Shown here: in pieces, positions 62,411 to 64,000 of the stretch
Layout of the letters: each line of letters opens with the position of its first letter
How positions within the stretch are numbered: the first letter of the stretch is position 1
DNA from: Halothece sp. PCC 7418
GTDB taxonomy: Bacteria > Cyanobacteriota > Cyanobacteriia > Cyanobacteriales > Rubidibacteraceae
DNA: 64,000 bases
Direction: 5' to 3'
NCBI RefSeq assembly: GCF_000317635.1
Contig: NC_019779.1
Location: 2,542,001-2,606,000, forward strand
The notes under the pieces: generated by a model
Seen by the model: only the letters and a program-made list of their open reading frames with translations
Database searches by the model: none
What the model was told of the DNA's origin: nothing
Position numbers and translations under genes: made by a program

Positions 62411-63552
62411 GAGTTTTCTGTGGAATCGTGAATTGAGCCAGCGCGATCGCGCAACGATCCGCCATTGCGTCCACCCAGCACTGATTTGATTTCCGCGATC
62501 AGAGAAAGGGCAATTTCTTCTGGGGTTTCGGCGGCAAGATCTAAGCCCACGGGATTATACACCCGTTGCTGTTGTTCCCAAGTAGGCGTTATGTTTTCCG
62601 CTGCTAAATCTTCCCACAATTGCTTCATGCGGTGTTTGGGCCCTAAAACGCCCAGATAACGAACTGGAGAGGGGATCAGACGTTTCAGGAAAGCGCGATC
62701 GCTGAGATAACGATGGGTCATGACAACAGCAACTGCTTCCGATGTCAGGAGATGCTGATAAGCGTCTGCTGGATCCGGTTTACACTCCAACAGTCGATCC
62801 GCTTCGGGAAAGCGATCGCGCGTCAAATACTCTTCCCGATGATCAATAACGGTCACCTGCCAACCCAGTTGTTTCGCCAACTGCACCACAGGAATGGCAT
62901 CATAGCCCGCCCCAAACACCAGTAATGGCACAGGGGGAGGAATGACTTCAAACAGGACACTGATTTCCCCTTGAGAAAGAGAATAAGACTGGATCTGAGT
63001 GCGTTGGTTAAAAAGTGTCTTTTCTGTTTCAGCTTTCAGCATTGGCGCAATCTCAGCATCTGCAATCTGATTAAGGGTCGTTCCATCTGCTCTCATCATC
63101 ACCCGTGTGCCAACAGCAAGGTTAGAGATTCCTTCTACTGCAAAAACCGTTGCCATCACCGCCACTTGTTGGGAGTTGAAGCACTCTTGGATAAAAGAGA
63201 ATTGTTCCCTTGCCGAGGTTTCGTTTAAGGGTTCAATGAGAACATCCACGATGCCATTACATCCCATCCCAAAGCCGAATAATAGATCCTCCTCATGATT
63301 CATCGTGTCATAGCGGACAACTAGAGGGGAATGGTCTTCTCTTAAAAGGGATTGCGCCCGTGCTAGCACATCCGCTTCCAAACAACCCCCACTAATCGCA
63401 CTAATCATCTCCCCTGCTTCAGTGAGTAGCATCCGCGCCCCTGGACGACGATACACTGAACCACTGGTTTGAACAACGGTGGCTAAAGCAGTCCGTTCTC
63501 CGTTTTGTTGACTTTGGGCAAACGCTTGTAGGATACGCTGTAACTCTTTCAT
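62383..63552 (-). CDS. XdhC/CoxI family molybdenum-enzyme maturation factor
   Basis: 389 residues. XdhC N-terminal domain (ALATVVQTSGSVYRRPGARML, ISGGCLEADVL, FGFGMGCNGIVDVLIEPL) and C-terminal Rossmann-type domain (LLVFGAGYDAIPVVQLAKQLGW, VMTHRYLSDRAFLKRL, RYLGVLGPKHRMKQLW). XdhC carries sulfurated molybdenum cofactor to xanthine dehydrogenase. The start ATG at 63552 precedes MKELQRILQAF. It is upstream of the MobA-like gene with 28 bp overlap and downstream of the large subunit gene. Confidence 0.92.
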   Translation of the reverse strand: MKELQRILQAFAQSQQNGERTALATVVQTSGSVYRRPGARMLLTEAGEMISAISGGCLEADVLARAQSLLREDHSPLVVRYDTMNHEEDLLFGFGMGCNGIVDVLIEPLNETSAREQFSFIQECFNSQQVAVMATVFAVEGISNLAVGTRVMMRADGTTLNQIADAEIAPMLKAETEKTLFNQRTQIQSYSLSQGEISVLFEVIPPPVPLLVFGAGYDAIPVVQLAKQLGWQVTVIDHREEYLTRDRFPEADRLLECKPDPADAYQHLLTSEAVAVVMTHRYLSDRAFLKRLIPSPVRYLGVLGPKHRMKQLWEDLAAENITPTWEQQQRVYNPVGLDLAAETPEEIALSLIAEIKSVLGGRNGGSLRDRAGSIHDSTENSWVKSASSS

Positions 63553-63565
63553 GGGAAACTCTCTG

Positions 63566-63650
63566 ATAGGGTTTCTGGGTCGGTTTAATTACAAAGTGAG
63601 TCGGTGGATGTTATTGGTTCCTTTCCCAAAGAACCAATATTAGCAATGAC
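63566..63650. repeat. decayed MITE-like copy before the XDH gene end
   Basis: ATAGGGTTTCTGGGTCGGTTT at 63566 and GAGTCGGTGGATGTT at 63598-63612 (identical to 57441-57455) match the left part of the complete element. ATTGGTTC and GAACCAAT form an inverted repeat in the middle (63614-63640). Confidence 0.6.
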
Positions 63651-63660
63651 CGTGCTAGTA

Positions 63661-63685
63661 GGGTGGGCAATGCCCACCCTTTTTT
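63661..63685 (+). terminator. GGGTGGGCA hairpin with T run
   Basis: GGGTGGGCA (63661-63669) and TGCCCACCC (63671-63679) form a 9-bp stem with a one-base centre, followed by six T. It has the form of a terminator on the + strand, but no gene is read into it from the left; it is probably a dispersed repeat copy. Confidence 0.5.
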
Positions 63686-63722
63686 GTATTTCATATTCTT
63701 TGTTGTCAATTTGGATATGGCA

Positions 63723-64000
63723 TCAAGCAAGCAACTGATCGGGAGTCAGAGGTAAACTGCGTAATCGTTTGCCTGTGGCATGATAAATCGCATTCGCCAC
63801 CGTCGGTGCAACCCCCGTAATGCCAATTTCGCCCACACCTCGCACCCCTAAGGAATTGAAGTTATAATCGGGTTCTCCTACAAACGTGACATCAATGCGG
63901 GGAATATCCGCGTGACTGGGATAGTGATAGGTTGCCAAATCATAAACCACTGGATAAGCCGTGTTAGGGTCAAAATGACAGGCTTCCATTAAGGCTTCTC
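63723..64000 (-). CDS. molybdopterin-binding subunit of xanthine dehydrogenase family (C-terminal part)
   Basis: About 90 residues of the C-terminus of a large molybdenum hydroxylase subunit, running past the right edge. NSLGVRGVGEIGITGVAPTVANAIYHATGKR then LRSLPLTPD is the typical end of CoxL/XdhB-type proteins, with the catalytic glutamate in GEIG (GVGEIG). The stop is at 63723. Upstream in-frame sequence continues to the edge with no start. XdhC and MobA-like genes follow on the same strand. Confidence 0.88.
   Translation of the reverse strand, partial: EALMEACHFDPNTAYPVVYDLATYHYPSHADIPRIDVTFVGEPDYNFNSLGVRGVGEIGITGVAPTVANAIYHATGKRLRSLPLTPDQLLA

Overview
The window is a stretch of cyanobacterial chromosome. 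Evidence for this is psbD-psbC (D2 and CP43), ycf4, psb27, a high-light-inducible protein, ycf20/DUF565, gun4, ldpA, a Tic22 protein, ictB and ycf29-like and ycf45-like genes. HIP1 octamers (GCGATCGC) are scattered throughout, mostly in the extended form GCGATCGCGC. The gene set looks like a unicellular species, perhaps of the Halothece/Dactylococcopsis type, but that placement is only a guess. I saw no rRNA, CRISPR array, prophage or intact transposase. There is one tRNA (Asn-GTT).

Layout. 0-10 kb: DUF3318 protein, ycf45-like R3H ATPase, LdpA, two tandem TerD proteins, MreC, DUF4168 protein, DprA, an MFS transporter, and a coiled-coil membrane protein gene broken by an in-frame TGA. 10-24 kb: mnmA, a SPOR-like protein, DUF938 methyltransferase, lgt, cobM, cupin, response regulator, sfsA, psb27, a GHL10-type glycosidase, an unlisted 48-aa lipoprotein, queD, tRNA-Asn, glyS, ycf20, a MacB-type permease and a Gfo/Idh/MocA oxidoreductase. 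24-41 kb: ychF, Uma2, DUF2157 protein, a short hli gene beside an HtrA protease, a CHASE3 histidine kinase with two response-regulator genes, ffh, Nudix, a GT39-like protein, pdxH, a siroheme pair (chelatase and cobA), and the remains of a DUF4160/DUF2442 pair.

41-57 kb is the most accessory-looking part. It holds ictB, then a dynamin-like GTPase followed by two KGK-type small proteins and an HNH endonuclease on one strand. After these come Uma2, gun4, prmC, tic22, two cytochrome P450 genes around a small glycine-periodic repeat protein, a GldG/DUF4340 pair with acidic low-complexity segments, a DUF427 protein, a ketoacyl synthase and a DUF29 protein. 57-64 kb: a 160-bp MITE-like element, a cyclophilin lipoprotein, ycf4 divergent from psbD-psbC, and a molybdenum-hydroxylase cluster (MobA-like protein, XdhC and the end of a xanthine dehydrogenase large subunit) running off the right edge.

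Most notable: (1) a family of MITE-like repeats with ends of the type TTATAGCG/ATTTC, one complete copy and several single ends, some ending in TATAAT next to genes; (2) the dynamin-KGK-KGK-HNH cluster, a candidate uncharacterised system; (3) the P450-flanked pentad-repeat protein; (4) two genes broken by single changes (TGA at 9564-9566; A7 run at 40865-40871). All assignments come from reading the sequence; no database search was run.
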